A DNA stretch of 64,000 bases from Paenibacillus odorifer (GTDB taxonomy: Bacteria; Bacillota; Bacilli; Paenibacillales; Paenibacillaceae). The notes under the pieces are model-generated. The model ran no database searches. It was not told the DNA's origin and saw nothing but the letters and a program-made list of their open reading frames with translations. Each line of letters starts with the position of its first letter. Within the stretch, counting starts at the first letter, position 1. The position numbers and the translations under genes were made by a program. This document shows, piece by piece, positions 20,219 through 29,318 of the stretch. The stretch covers positions 744,001 through 808,000 of the forward strand of contig NZ_CP009428.1 in assembly GCF_000758725.1 (NCBI RefSeq), in the 5' to 3' direction.

Positions 20219-20448
20219 TTCTGAGTCCGCTGGAGCTACTGAGTCCGCTGGAGCTGCTGAGCCGAAGGAGCCGTCGAGTCCGAAGGAGCCGCTGAGTCCA
20301 ATGAAGCTATTTAGTCCGAAGGAGCTGCTGAGTCCAATGAAGCTATTTAGTCCGAAGGAGCTGCTGAATCCGATGAAGCTACTGTGTTTGAAGGAGCAGG
20401 TGAGTCCGATAGAGCTACTGAATCCGATAGAGCTGCTGAATCCCGCAC
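20219..20448 (+). repeat. 18-bp imperfect tandem array
   Basis: About a dozen units close to GAGTCCGATGGAGCTACT, with variants GAGTCCGAAGGAGCTGCT and TAGTCCAATGAAGCTATT, run without spacers. The GTCCGA core is shared with the inverted ends of the element at 20049-20183, so the array probably expanded from one end of such an element. Reading frames through it simply reflect the multiple-of-three period. Confidence 0.8.
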
Positions 20449-20691
20449 GATTGGCGGTTCCAATCGACTCGAGGTGGGCGCCCCAGAGTCATGTTCATAT
20501 CTACAGGACGCCCTGTTTGTCGTGCAGACTCTAATGCCCAATACTCCCCGCAGATTATTAAGAATTGTCCCTTGCTGTTGACAATATGAACGAAATCTTT
20601 ATAATTAGATTATAATTCATACTAAGTTAATCGGAATTCTAATAAATTAAAATGAATTAAATTATTAATATAATTATAGGAGGATGCGGCA

Positions 20692-21522
20692 ATGGAACGG
20701 AATATTGTAATCCGGCATAACGGAGAAGAATTGACTGCGAGCATACATTACCCGAACAAAGAGAAGGGAACCTCTTCGCGTTGCAAGGATAGACTGCCAT
20801 TAGCCGTGATCTGTCACGGATTTGTGGGGAATCGGATTGGTGTAGACCGGATTTTTGTGAAGGCGGCTCGTGAGCTGGCACAAGAGGGATATATGGTTAT
20901 TCGTTTTGATTATGCGGGCTGCGGCGAGAGCAGCGGGAATTATGGCGGTGAAGACATGGAATCGATGATCGCTCAGACTAGAGCAGTGCTGGATTACGGA
21001 ATTAGCTCTGCTGATGTGGACCCACAGCGGGTGACGCTGATTGGCCATAGCCTCGGTGGCGCGGTGGCGCTGCTGACAAGTATTCGCGATCGCCGCGTGA
21101 AGAATCTCGTGTTATGGGCCTCTGTGGGTTATCCTTTCAATGATATTGTGAAAATTGTAGGGCGGGAGGCGTATGATCGCGCTGTGAAGAATGGATCAGC
21201 CGATTATGTGGGCTACTCGTTTACGCCGGTATATTTTAATTCTTTGGCGGCATTTCAGCCCTTTCAAGAAGCGAGCAAATTTAGCGGCGATGTACTCGTT
21301 ATCCATGGCACCTCTGATGATGTCATTCCGGTGGATTACGCTTTTCTTTACCAGAAACTGTTCTGGACACGTCCCGAAGGACGTTGCGATAAAGAGATCA
21401 TTTTTCAAGGGGATCACACCTTTTCTTCTGGACCGGCACAGCAGCAGCTGCTTAAGCGGACTATAGAATGGATGAATGAACAAGAGCATCTGCAGACAGA
21501 GTGGCAGAATTGGATGATTTAG
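20692..21522 (+). CDS. Alpha/beta hydrolase (esterase-like)
   Basis: 276 residues, cytosolic. The nucleophile elbow is GHSLGG with Ser120. The oxyanion HGF motif is near residue 42, the acid is probably in GTSDDVIP (about 208-209) and the His in GDHTFSS near 243. The layout resembles cinnamoyl/feruloyl-esterase-like hydrolases of the AB_hydrolase family. The substrate cannot be told from sequence. ATAGGAGGATG precedes the ATG, and an AT-rich 110-base stretch upstream likely holds the promoter. It stands alone, 85 bases before the next gene. Confidence 0.85.
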   Translation: MERNIVIRHNGEELTASIHYPNKEKGTSSRCKDRLPLAVICHGFVGNRIGVDRIFVKAARELAQEGYMVIRFDYAGCGESSGNYGGEDMESMIAQTRAVLDYGISSADVDPQRVTLIGHSLGGAVALLTSIRDRRVKNLVLWASVGYPFNDIVKIVGREAYDRAVKNGSADYVGYSFTPVYFNSLAAFQPFQEASKFSGDVLVIHGTSDDVIPVDYAFLYQKLFWTRPEGRCDKEIIFQGDHTFSSGPAQQQLLKRTIEWMNEQEHLQTEWQNWMI

Positions 21523-21607
21523 GAGAAGGTTTTTATTCGCATTAACTTGCAATAAGCGGTAAAATAAAGATGCACACCATATACTGGGTTATGGAGGTTG
21601 GCATCCT

Positions 21608-22384
21608 ATGAAATTACCGTCATTTTTTATTGCGCACGGTTCTCCGCTCCTCGCACTGGAGGATAACGAGTATACCCGTTTTCTGGAGCGGCTTGGTCAA
21701 GAACTTGAAGCGCCACGCGGTATAGTAGTTTTCTCAGCGCACTGGGATAGCCCTGAACAGCTACTTACCGTTGATGAACTGCACGAGACACAGCATGACT
21801 TCTACGGATTCCCTGAAGAAGTTTACACGCTGACCTATCCGGCCCCGGGCGATCCGGCCCTAACAAGACGGATTTCTGAGCTCTTCAAGGATAACAATCT
21901 TTCACATCAGCCCGTTCTGGGGCGAGGACTCGATCATGGAGTCTGGGTGATACTGAAAAAAATGTTCCCGAACGCCGACATTCCGGTAGTTGCTTTATCC
22001 GTCGATTCCCTGCGCTCTCCCAAGGAGCAATACAATATCGGGCGGATGTTAGCGCCGCTTCGTGACGAAGGCATACTGCTGATTGGAAGCGGTGGACTTG
22101 TTCACAATTTGCGGATGCTAAGTGAAAGTGAGCAGCCTGAGGATTGGGCACTTGAATTCGATGCCTGGATTGCCAAGGGACTAGAAGCCTGGGATTTGCC
22201 TTCACTTTTTGCGTATGAGAAAAAAGCTCCACATGTACGCGATGCGGTTCCTTCTTATGGAAGAGAGCATTTTGCACCTCTCTTTTACGCGATGGGAACA
22301 GCGGATGGCAGCAGGAAGGCAGAGCGTATTTTTCAGGCTTATCAGTATGGGACATTAAGTCTGAATTGCTGGAAGCTAGACTAA
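21608..22384 (+). CDS. DODA-type extradiol ring-opening dioxygenase family protein
   Basis: 258 residues, class III extradiol dioxygenase fold (LigB/YgiD group). Metal-binding His candidates are in FIAHGSPLLAL (His10), FSAHWDSPE (about His46) and GRGLDHGVW (about His112). GSGGLVHNLRML is the conserved late motif. Bacterial members cleave catechols such as DOPA in vitro; the physiological substrate here is unknown. The start follows TATGGAGG. A terminator directly follows. Confidence 0.88.
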   Translation: MKLPSFFIAHGSPLLALEDNEYTRFLERLGQELEAPRGIVVFSAHWDSPEQLLTVDELHETQHDFYGFPEEVYTLTYPAPGDPALTRRISELFKDNNLSHQPVLGRGLDHGVWVILKKMFPNADIPVVALSVDSLRSPKEQYNIGRMLAPLRDEGILLIGSGGLVHNLRMLSESEQPEDWALEFDAWIAKGLEAWDLPSLFAYEKKAPHVRDAVPSYGREHFAPLFYAMGTADGSRKAERIFQAYQYGTLSLNCWKLD

Positions 22385-22406
22385 CTGAATGAATAAGAGA
22401 CCCGCA

Positions 22407-22438
22407 GGGTGCAGCCGCAATGGCTGTACCCTTTTTTT
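22407..22438 (+). terminator. Terminator after the dioxygenase gene
   Basis: GGGTGCAGCC (22407-22416) pairs with GGCTGTACCC (22422-22431), with one G-U, followed by seven T. Confidence 0.9.
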
Positions 22439-22587
22439 AATATAAGAATTTATCTATTCCATGCTATAAAATTTCCTTATGCTTGCTATGAAAAAGGGAG
22501 TAGGTAATCAAGACAAATGGGACTGACTGTGATTAAATGGAAGGAATCAGTGAGTTTCATAAAACGTTTAGGAGGAACTACAAGCTT

Positions 22588-23685
22588 ATGAAAGTAAATT
22601 GCTCTTCTTCCCGTCTGTTATCTGCCATTGTATTGACCACCCTATTGCTCTCCGCTTGCGGAACACAGAGTGCAAATAATGAGATCACCCCGACACAGCA
22701 GCCTACCGCAGAGCCCACGCCTATCGAAACGATTCAACCCTCACCTACTATTGATCCCGCTGCTGAGCTCGTATCCGGATTAACAGGTCTTCCAGTTTCT
22801 GAAGACAGTCTTCCACGTCCCTTAGCCGTAATGATAAATAATGCTCCTGCCGCCCGGCCGCAATCGGGGGTTAGTGAAGCAGATATTTTGTATGAGATTC
22901 TTGCCGAAGGTGGCATTACGCGTTTGATTGGTATTTTTCAGAGCCATACAGGTGTGGTGAAAATCGGACCGATTCGCAGCATCCGCCCCTATCTGCTTGA
23001 TATTGGCGAGAGCTATGGTGGTGTGACGGTGCATGCCGGAGGGAGTCCGGCGGCTTATGCCATTTTGCAAAAAGAGAAAAAAGAAGATATGGACGAGATC
23101 GGCCGTGCCGGAGCTTATTTTTGGCGGGATAAAGCGCGAAAAGCACCACATAACCTGTACAGCAACGCAGCCAAACTGCGGGAAGGTGCCGAGAAGCTTG
23201 GGTTTGCGCAAAGTGTGAAGGTGCCCGGGTATCTTTTTAATAATCCAGATTACATACCGGCGGATGGAGAGAAAGCCGCTGAATTTAGCATAAACTATCT
23301 GCTCAAAAGTTATAAAGTTGACTATAAATATGATCCTAAACGTCAGACCTATCAGCGTTATGTGAATGACAAACCTCATTTGGATCTAAATAACGATAAT
23401 CCGGTGGAAGCGGCCAATGTTATGGTTATAGGAGCGGATCATAAAGTGCTTGATGATGTCGGAAGACTTCAGATTGATGTGGAGCTTGGCGGGGAAGCGT
23501 TGCTTTTTCAGCGGGGACAGGTCACCCAAGGCAGATGGTCGCGTGAACCAGGGGATGTGATCCGCTTTGTGAGGGATGGAAAAGAAGAGCTGATGTATCC
23601 AGGAATTACCCATATTTTGGTGGTCCCTAATGCGCCTTCATTTAGCAGTCATGTGGTATATGGCGGGGCGGATGGTACAACATAA
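22588..23685 (+). CDS. DUF3048 lipoprotein, YerB-like
   Basis: 365 residues from ATG 22588 (TAGGAGGAAC upstream). Lipoprotein signal: hydrophobic LLSAIVLTTLLLSAC with the lipidated Cys near residue 25, then a Thr/Pro-rich linker. The DUF3048 core has RPLAVMINNAPAARPQSG, ADILYEILAEGGITRLIGIF and GPIRSIRPYLLDIG, and a second YerB-type C-terminal domain follows. Family members are membrane-anchored with an unknown role. The C terminus (SFSSHVVYGGADGTT) ends in a hydrophilic tail. Monocistronic. Confidence 0.9.
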   Translation: MKVNCSSSRLLSAIVLTTLLLSACGTQSANNEITPTQQPTAEPTPIETIQPSPTIDPAAELVSGLTGLPVSEDSLPRPLAVMINNAPAARPQSGVSEADILYEILAEGGITRLIGIFQSHTGVVKIGPIRSIRPYLLDIGESYGGVTVHAGGSPAAYAILQKEKKEDMDEIGRAGAYFWRDKARKAPHNLYSNAAKLREGAEKLGFAQSVKVPGYLFNNPDYIPADGEKAAEFSINYLLKSYKVDYKYDPKRQTYQRYVNDKPHLDLNNDNPVEAANVMVIGADHKVLDDVGRLQIDVELGGEALLFQRGQVTQGRWSREPGDVIRFVRDGKEELMYPGITHILVVPNAPSFSSHVVYGGADGTT

Positions 23686-23887
23686 GAAAGTCGGAATATC
23701 CAGTGTTATACAGATTTGTGTTCGGAATAATGGGTATGTGTTAATAGAGTGTAAAAAAGTTCATTTCTATAGCTTCTATACCTTGTACGGATATGATAAG
23801 ATAACAAGGGTTGTCATTCATTTTCATGCTTTTTACATATGAATGGCTCTGTATTCACGGTAATTTTATGTAAAGGGGTTTAAAACA

Positions 23888-24505
23888 ATGAAGTTGAGAA
23901 AAAAGGACATATTCTTTGAGACGCTGGAAAATATGGCCGATACTATTGTCCAAGCTGCAGATTATTTTGCTCAGAATATCACTGATCTCCGGAATAATGT
24001 TGATAATTTCGCTGCAGAGATGAAAAAGTACGAATCCCAATGTGATACTTACACTCACACCGTTATCAAAGAATTGAACAAGACGTTTATTACGCCGCTT
24101 GAACGTGACGACATTATGGACTTGATCACAAGCATGGATGATGTCATCGATGGTCTGGAGGCATCCGCCTCACGTTTCTATATGTACAACCTTCTTGACC
24201 CGGATGAATACATTGTACAATTCGCCGAAATCCTTCGTCAGTGTGCTTATGAAATCCAAAAAGCGGTTCATTTGCTCTCCCAGAAGAAATTGTTGGCGAT
24301 CCGTGAATATACAATCCGTCTGAATGACCTTGAGAATCAAGGGGACGAAGTGCTGCGTATTTGTACTAAGGTCCTGTTCGAAACTGTAAAAGACCCGATT
24401 GAGCTGATTAAACGCAAGGAACTGTATGAGCGGCTCGAGACCACTACAGACAAATGTGAAGATGTAGCCAACATGTTGGAATCGATCATCATGCGCAACT
24501 CATAA
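23888..24505 (+). CDS. DUF47/PhoU-like phosphate transport accessory protein
   Basis: 205 residues, all helical, of the DUF47 (TIGR00153) group related to PhoU. It starts MKLRKKDIFFETLENMAD and contains ERDDIMDLITSMDDVIDGLE with the acidic metal-binding heptads, then LENQGDEVLRICTKVLFE. It sits 13 bases before a Pit transporter, the usual partner, which it is thought to control. An AAGGGG site precedes the ATG. The 200 bases upstream show no clear Pho box. Confidence 0.92.
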   Translation: MKLRKKDIFFETLENMADTIVQAADYFAQNITDLRNNVDNFAAEMKKYESQCDTYTHTVIKELNKTFITPLERDDIMDLITSMDDVIDGLEASASRFYMYNLLDPDEYIVQFAEILRQCAYEIQKAVHLLSQKKLLAIREYTIRLNDLENQGDEVLRICTKVLFETVKDPIELIKRKELYERLETTTDKCEDVANMLESIIMRNS

Positions 24506-24518
24506 GGGGTACTAGAAT

Positions 24519-25511
24519 ATGGAAACATCTATATGGATTCTTGGAATTGTTATATTTCTCGCGCTTGCGTTTGACTTTATCAATGGATTCCATGATACGG
24601 CCAACGCAATTGCTACCTCTGTCTCGACACGTGCCTTAAAACCGCGAACAGCAATTATTATGGCAGCACTGATGAACTTTGTTGGGGCCTTGATGTTTAC
24701 AGGTGTGGCCAAAAAAATCGGCGGAAGTATCACCGACCCGACCTTGCTTGAAAATGGGTTGGATATCATAATAGCCACGCTGATTGCTTCGATTATTTGG
24801 AATTTGATTACTTGGTGGCTCGGGATTCCATCCTCATCGTCTCATGCACTGATCGGCGCTTTAGCGGGTGCAGTATACGTGGGGGCAGGCTCAGCACACA
24901 TCAATTGGGGCGGGTTTGTGGAAATTGTCGAAGGACTGATTTTCTCCCCAATCATTGCGTTTGTTATCGGTTATATTATCATGACCATCCTGAAATGGAT
25001 CTTTGCTAAGCGTAGTCCACATACGGTCAACAAGGGCTTCCGCTCTATGCAAGTCCTTACGGCAGCGTTACAGTCGTTCACACATGGTACAAATGATGCG
25101 CAAAAAGCGATGGGGATCATTACTTTTGCACTCGTTACCTCAGGACGTCAAGAAACTATGGATGTTATCCCTTTGTGGGTTAAGATAGCTGCAGCTACGG
25201 CTATGGCGCTCGGTACCTCCATTGGCGGTTGGAAGATTATTAAGACTATGGGTACGAAGATTTTTAAAATCGAACCTATTAACGGTTTCGCGGCTGATAT
25301 TTCCGCGGCATCTGTTATTTTCTCAGCAACGCTGCTGCATTTGCCAGTAAGCTCAACGCATGCGATCACATCAGCGATCCTTGGGGTTGGCTCTGCCAAA
25401 CGTTTCTCTGCAGTGAAATGGGGAGTAGCCGGACGTATTGTGGTCACTTGGTTCATCACGATTCCAATCAGTGCGGTATTAGCAGGTCTGATTTTCAAAA
25501 TCATTTTTTAA
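24519..25511 (+). CDS. pit: Inorganic phosphate transporter, Pit family
   Basis: 330 residues and about ten membrane segments. The two PHO4 signature repeats are present: FDFINGFHDTANAIATSVST near residue 15 and SFTHGTNDAQKAMGIIT near 190. Symmetric SSSSHALIGAL (about 105) and PVSSTHAITSAILG (about 282) also appear. It imports phosphate (as metal phosphate) driven by proton symport. It forms an operon with the DUF47 gene and ends at a strong terminator. Confidence 0.95.
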   Translation: METSIWILGIVIFLALAFDFINGFHDTANAIATSVSTRALKPRTAIIMAALMNFVGALMFTGVAKKIGGSITDPTLLENGLDIIIATLIASIIWNLITWWLGIPSSSSHALIGALAGAVYVGAGSAHINWGGFVEIVEGLIFSPIIAFVIGYIIMTILKWIFAKRSPHTVNKGFRSMQVLTAALQSFTHGTNDAQKAMGIITFALVTSGRQETMDVIPLWVKIAAATAMALGTSIGGWKIIKTMGTKIFKIEPINGFAADISAASVIFSATLLHLPVSSTHAITSAILGVGSAKRFSAVKWGVAGRIVVTWFITIPISAVLAGLIFKIIF

Positions 25512-25523
25512 ACACCCTTTAAT

Positions 25524-25564
25524 AAAGATGTCAGTTAGCCATTGGGCTGCGGACATCTTTTTTT
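25524..25564 (+). terminator. Terminator after pit
   Basis: AAAGATGTC (25524-25532) pairs with GACATCTTT (25552-25560), followed by TTTT. Confidence 0.88.
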
Positions 25565-25594
25565 GTTGTGTGGACATGAGGAGAGTGAAGAATA

Positions 25595-26409
25595 TACGGT
25601 ATAAATCCCGTAGAAATGGCGGAAATCGGCGTTGGAGGGAGAATGTACGGTATAAATCCCGTAGAAATGACGGAGTTAGGCGTTGGAGGGAGAATGTACG
25701 GTATATATCCCGTAGAAATGGCGGAGTTTGGCGTTGGAGGGAGAATGTACGGTATAAATCCCGTAGAAATGATGGAGTTTGGCGATGGAGGGGGAATGTA
25801 CGGTATAAATCCCGTAGAAATGACGAAGTCTGGAGTTGGAGGGGGAATGTACGGTATAAATCCCGTAGAAATATGGAGTTTGGTGATGGAGGGGGAATGT
25901 ACGGTATAAATCCCGTAGAAATGACGGAGTTTGGCGTTGGAGGGGGAATGTACGGTATAAATCCCGCAGAAATGATGGAGTTTGGCGATGGAGGGGGAAT
26001 GTACGGTATAAATCCCGTAGAAATGACGAAGTCTGGAGTTGGAGGGGGAATGTACGGTATAAATCCCGTAGAAGTGATGAAGTTTGGCGTCGGACGGGGA
26101 ATGTACGGTATAAATCCCGTAGAAATGATGGAGTTTGGCGTCGGAGGGAGAATGTACGGTATAAATCCCGTAGAAATGACGGAGTTTGGCGTCGGAGGGA
26201 GAATGTACGGTATAAATCCCGTAGAAATGATGGAGTTTGGCGATGGAGGGGGAATGTACGGTATAACTCCCGTAGAAATGGCGGAGTTTGGCGATGGAGG
26301 GAGAATGTACGGTATAAATCCCGTAGAAATGATGGAGTTTGGCGATGGAGGGGGAATGTACGGTATAAATCCCGCTGAATTTACGAAATTCGAGGGTGGT
26401 GACAAAAAG
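25595..26409 (+). repeat. 51-bp minisatellite, 16 units
   Basis: Units begin TACGGTATAAATCCCGTAG and continue with a more variable GAAATGAnGGAGTTTGGCG then TTGGAGGGGGAATG. Starts are at 25595, 25646, 25697, 25748, 25799, 25850, 25900 and then every 51 bases to 26359. One unit (25850) is 50 bases because of a single deletion, so the frame shifts mid-array. Each unit carries a TACGG/CCGTA mini-hairpin that is better conserved than the rest. Long frames on both strands arise from the period of 17 codons. It lies after the pit terminator. Confidence 0.92.
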
Positions 26410-26523
26410 AAGAGCATAACTGCCCTAGAATTGGAGACACTTCGTCGAAGAAGCAGAAAGAAAGGCATAAATGCCTTAGAATGACGGCACCTGACTTGTA
26501 TGAAGGTGGACCAGCCTAACTAA

Positions 26524-27150
26524 ACACATTTCAAGGGAACCCAACGCATCTTAATCCAGCCCATCGTAACGTAACCTTGCACAAACTAACTCAGCCCAGT
26601 CCAACTTACCTCATTTCAGCAGAATCCAGCGCACCGAAGTTCAGCCCTGCACAAAGTAACCTAGCCAAAGTTAACTCAGTATAGTCCCACGTAACACATT
26701 TCAAGGGAACCCAGCGCACCTTAATCCAGCCCATCGTAACGTAACCTTGCACAAGCTAACTCAGCCCAGTCCAAATTACCTTATTTCAGCAAAATCCAGC
26801 GCACCGAAGTCCAGCCCTGCGCAAAGTAACCTAGTACAAACTAACTCAGCCCAGTCCCGCGTAACACATTTCAACGGAACCCAGTGCACCTTAATCCAGT
26901 CCATCGTAAAGTAACCTAGATCCAACTAACTCAACGCAGCCCAACTTACCTCATTTCAGCAGAATCCAGCGCACCGAAGTCCAGCCCTGTACAAAGTAAC
27001 CTAGCCAAAGTTAACTCAGCATAGTCCCACGTAACACATTTCAAGGAAACCCAGCGCACCTTAATCCAGTCCATCGCAAAGTAACCTAGTACAAACTAAC
27101 TCAGCCCAATCCATCGTAACGCAACCTAGCTCAAATTAACTCAACATAGC
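26524..27150 (+). repeat. ~170-bp higher-order satellite
   Basis: The landmark CACATTTCAAGGGAACCCA recurs at about 26525, 26695, 26865 and 27035, i.e. exactly 170 bases apart. Within each unit shorter modules recur (CTAACTCAGCCCAGTCC, AATCCAGCGCACC, AAGTAACCTAG). About 3.6 units are present. The strand shown is poor in G and has no long frame. Confidence 0.88.
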
Positions 27151-27152
27151 CT

Positions 27153-27201
27153 AACCCAACCCAACCCAACCCAACCCAACCCAACCCAACCCAACCCAAC
27201 C
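27153..27201 (+). repeat. (CCAAC)n pentamer run
   Basis: About nine perfect CCAAC units from 27154 to 27201 close the satellite. The following ~450 bases to the corA promoter show no gene or recognisable element. Confidence 0.9.
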
Positions 27202-27651
27202 CTCTTCCTTTCTCCCTGCTTTTCTGCCGTCCATGAGCATCGCTATATTCACAGTATCCTGCCCGGAACTTTACATGTACGATGCAAGGATTGCATCCCA
27301 ATCCCACAAATCACTACCAGCCCAAAGTAAAACATATGTTACTTACGTTAAATGAACGCTAGGCGATGGACTCAATCTTTTGCGAATTCAAGTCCAGCTT
27401 GCTTACGATCGAAGGGTTGTTTACCATCCCCAAAGGAGCACTTTTTCACCAACTAATTAGTAAAAATAGCGATAGTAATTCACAGCTATGAATTCATCTC
27501 ACTCATAAACCCGATACCGACAGCGAGAATAAAGACAGCTCGCCCCTGCGCAACCAACCAAGCACAGATGAATCGAGCATTAACGAACGACGAAGCACCA
27601 AATGTTTCTTAGTCTAGCTTAAGAGGTGCTGCTGGTTATGTTTTTTGCTTT

Positions 27652-27680
27652 TTGGAAGACTTGTCTTCTTGCTGTACAAT
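27652..27680 (+). promoter_or_regulatory. corA promoter with a palindrome in the spacer
   Basis: TTGGAA (27652-27657), 17 bases, TACAAT (27675-27680), 36 bases before the corA ATG. The spacer holds the perfect inverted repeat GAAGACTTGTCTTC (27655-27668), well placed for a repressor. Confidence 0.6.
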
Positions 27681-27715
27681 AGAGGCGTGGAAGAAGATGA
27701 AGCGGAGGAACATTT

Positions 27716-28675
27716 ATGATACGTACACTTGTTGTCACACATAAAGGTGAGGTGCTGACAGAGATCCCTCTGCAAAATATCCGGCTGGAGGATTATGCTT
27801 GGATATGGGCAGATTTTGCTACGCCTACGCCAGAAGAGACGCTTTTGCTGGATCAATATTTTCATTTTCACCCCTTGGCGATAGAGGACTGTATGCATGT
27901 GTTGCAGCGGCCGAAGCTGGATCATTATGAGAATGTGCAGTTTTTTGTTCTGCATGCGTTAAATGAGCGGACGTTGGATGCTGAGGAGGTTGACCTATTT
28001 TTAAGCGCGAACTTTCTTGTCTCCTATCACCATCAGGAAAAAGCAGAGATGAATGAAGCGTGGGAACAAGTGAAAAGCGAAATACATAGTCGAAAAGGCT
28101 GGTCGGGTGGGCCGATGGCAGCTGCCTATACGGTGATGGACAAGCTGGTGGACAAGTATTTTCCATGTCTCTACAGTTTAGAGGACGAGCTTGCGGATCT
28201 AGAAAGTAGCGGCAGCAGTGAGTCGGTGGAGGAATTGATGAGCCAGGTGTTTGGCGTGCGCGGAAGACTCCTCAAAATGCGGCGGACGATTGTGCCAATG
28301 CGCGATTTGATGTACCGGATCGTGAATTCACAGCATGTCCAGAGCAACGGCGAGGAACGGATTTATTTTGGCGACATTTATGACCATCTGCTAAAGCTCT
28401 CGGATATGATTGAGGCTGATCGAGAAATGACCGCGGATTTGCGTGACAGCTACATTTCACTCAATTCCAACCGGATGAATTCGATTATGAAAACACTAAC
28501 GGTAATCACGACCGTATTCATGCCGCTGACGCTTATCGCCGGGATCTACGGGATGAATTTTGTGAAGATGCCTGAACTAGAGTGGGAATATGGTTATTTT
28601 GGTGTGCTGCTGTTTATGCTGGTGGTTGGTTTTGGGATGTTCCGATGGTTTCGACGGAGTGGCTGGTTTAAGTAA
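27716..28675 (+). CDS. corA: CorA-family divalent cation transporter
   Basis: 319 residues: a large cytosolic N-terminal domain with long helices, then two membrane segments at the C terminus. The signature IYGMN (GMN at 279-281) ends the first segment, and the positively charged tail FRRSGWFK follows the second. MPELEWEYGYFG is the periplasmic loop, close to the MPE-type loop of Mg2+/Co2+ channels. The start has GGAGG ten bases upstream. Single gene with its own promoter and terminator. Confidence 0.94.
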   Translation: MIRTLVVTHKGEVLTEIPLQNIRLEDYAWIWADFATPTPEETLLLDQYFHFHPLAIEDCMHVLQRPKLDHYENVQFFVLHALNERTLDAEEVDLFLSANFLVSYHHQEKAEMNEAWEQVKSEIHSRKGWSGGPMAAAYTVMDKLVDKYFPCLYSLEDELADLESSGSSESVEELMSQVFGVRGRLLKMRRTIVPMRDLMYRIVNSQHVQSNGEERIYFGDIYDHLLKLSDMIEADREMTADLRDSYISLNSNRMNSIMKTLTVITTVFMPLTLIAGIYGMNFVKMPELEWEYGYFGVLLFMLVVGFGMFRWFRRSGWFK

Positions 28676-28693
28676 AAATAGAGCAGAAGCGCC

Positions 28694-28730
28694 AACAGCA
28701 AATCTCTTTCCCGCGAGAATTGCTGTTTTT
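28694..28730 (+). terminator. Terminator after corA
   Basis: AACAGCAAATCTC (28694-28706) and GAGAATTGCTGTT (28714-28726) pair with one mismatch, followed by TTT. A second hairpin (GAAAACGTC/GACGTTTTC, 28746-28778) covers the end of the convergent gene. Confidence 0.75.
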
Positions 28731-28757
28731 CTGGTGCATAGCTAGAAAACGTCACCG

Positions 28758-29318
28758 CTATTTGCGGCGACGTTTTCCGGTAGAAGAAGTAGAGCGCCGG
28801 CGAGTAGTTGTAGTAGATTTGCGACGGGGTGAGGTGGAACGCTTTTTTTTGCGGCGATTAGGACTGTACAGGGCGGCATCCTCTTCGGCGGCTAGTGCGC
28901 CTGCTGCGCCTTTGTTTTTACCGAAGCTACCCATGAACAGCTTAACCATTGGAGCCATCTGCTGGAAGCCGGACATCACCTTTTGTACTTTACCCATAGA
29001 GTTTACGATCCCGTCAATGCCGCCCATTCGATCGATGATGCCTTTGATTTGCTCCATATTCCCACCAATTCCGCCACCGCCGCCTAAGCCGCTGAGCAGT
29101 CCGGCAAGCCCGCCGCTTGCCTTTGTTGCAGCTTCAGCTGCAGGGAGCGCTAGCGCAGTTTCGGTGGCAGCTTCTGCTCCTAAAGCAGGAAGGATTCCGG
29201 TCTCACCTGGGAGAGCTGAGGGCGCATATGAGCTGAGGCCGGGGTAGGCAGAGGCATTATACGAATCGCTCAGTGAACGCTGATTCCGGCGGGAATGATT
29301 ATAGTAATGATCAGGCAT
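28758..29318 (-). CDS. Gly-rich protein with very basic tail (YqfQ-like?)
   Basis: 186 residues from the ATG at 29318 (AAAGGAATG upstream). An upstream in-frame ATG at 29372 has no ribosome site. Order: a Tyr/Asn/Ser-rich N terminus, an Ala-rich stretch, a GGLAGLLSGLGGGGGIGG tract, and a helical core (IKGIIDRMGGIDGIVNSM, MVKLFMGSFGK). Last come ~35 residues made almost only of Arg, Lys, Ser and Thr. The core loosely recalls the YqfQ family of Bacillus, but I am not sure. The tail suggests nucleic-acid binding. Confidence 0.6.
   Translation of the reverse strand: MPDHYYNHSRRNQRSLSDSYNASAYPGLSSYAPSALPGETGILPALGAEAATETALALPAAEAATKASGGLAGLLSGLGGGGGIGGNMEQIKGIIDRMGGIDGIVNSMGKVQKVMSGFQQMAPMVKLFMGSFGKNKGAAGALAAEEDAALYSPNRRKKKRSTSPRRKSTTTTRRRSTSSTGKRRRK

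Noticed and set aside
20196..20534. Open frames through the 18-bp tandem array
   Set aside because: The multiple-of-three repeat period keeps frames open. There is no ribosome site or family, and the sequence is a Ser/Pro/Glu-rich repetition only.
25595..26409. CRISPR array
   Set aside because: Units are directly contiguous, 51 bases long and diverging along the unit; there are no unique spacers and no cas genes.
25528..26484. Long plus-strand open frame across the minisatellite (and a 329-codon frame on the opposite strand)
   Set aside because: The start lies inside the pit terminator stem, the frame changes phase at the 50-base unit, and openness on both strands follows from a 51-base period lacking stops. 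No ribosome site.
28720..29247. 175-codon plus-strand frame opposite the basic-tail protein
   Set aside because: The minus-strand gene has a ribosome site and structured composition; the plus frame starts inside the corA terminator.
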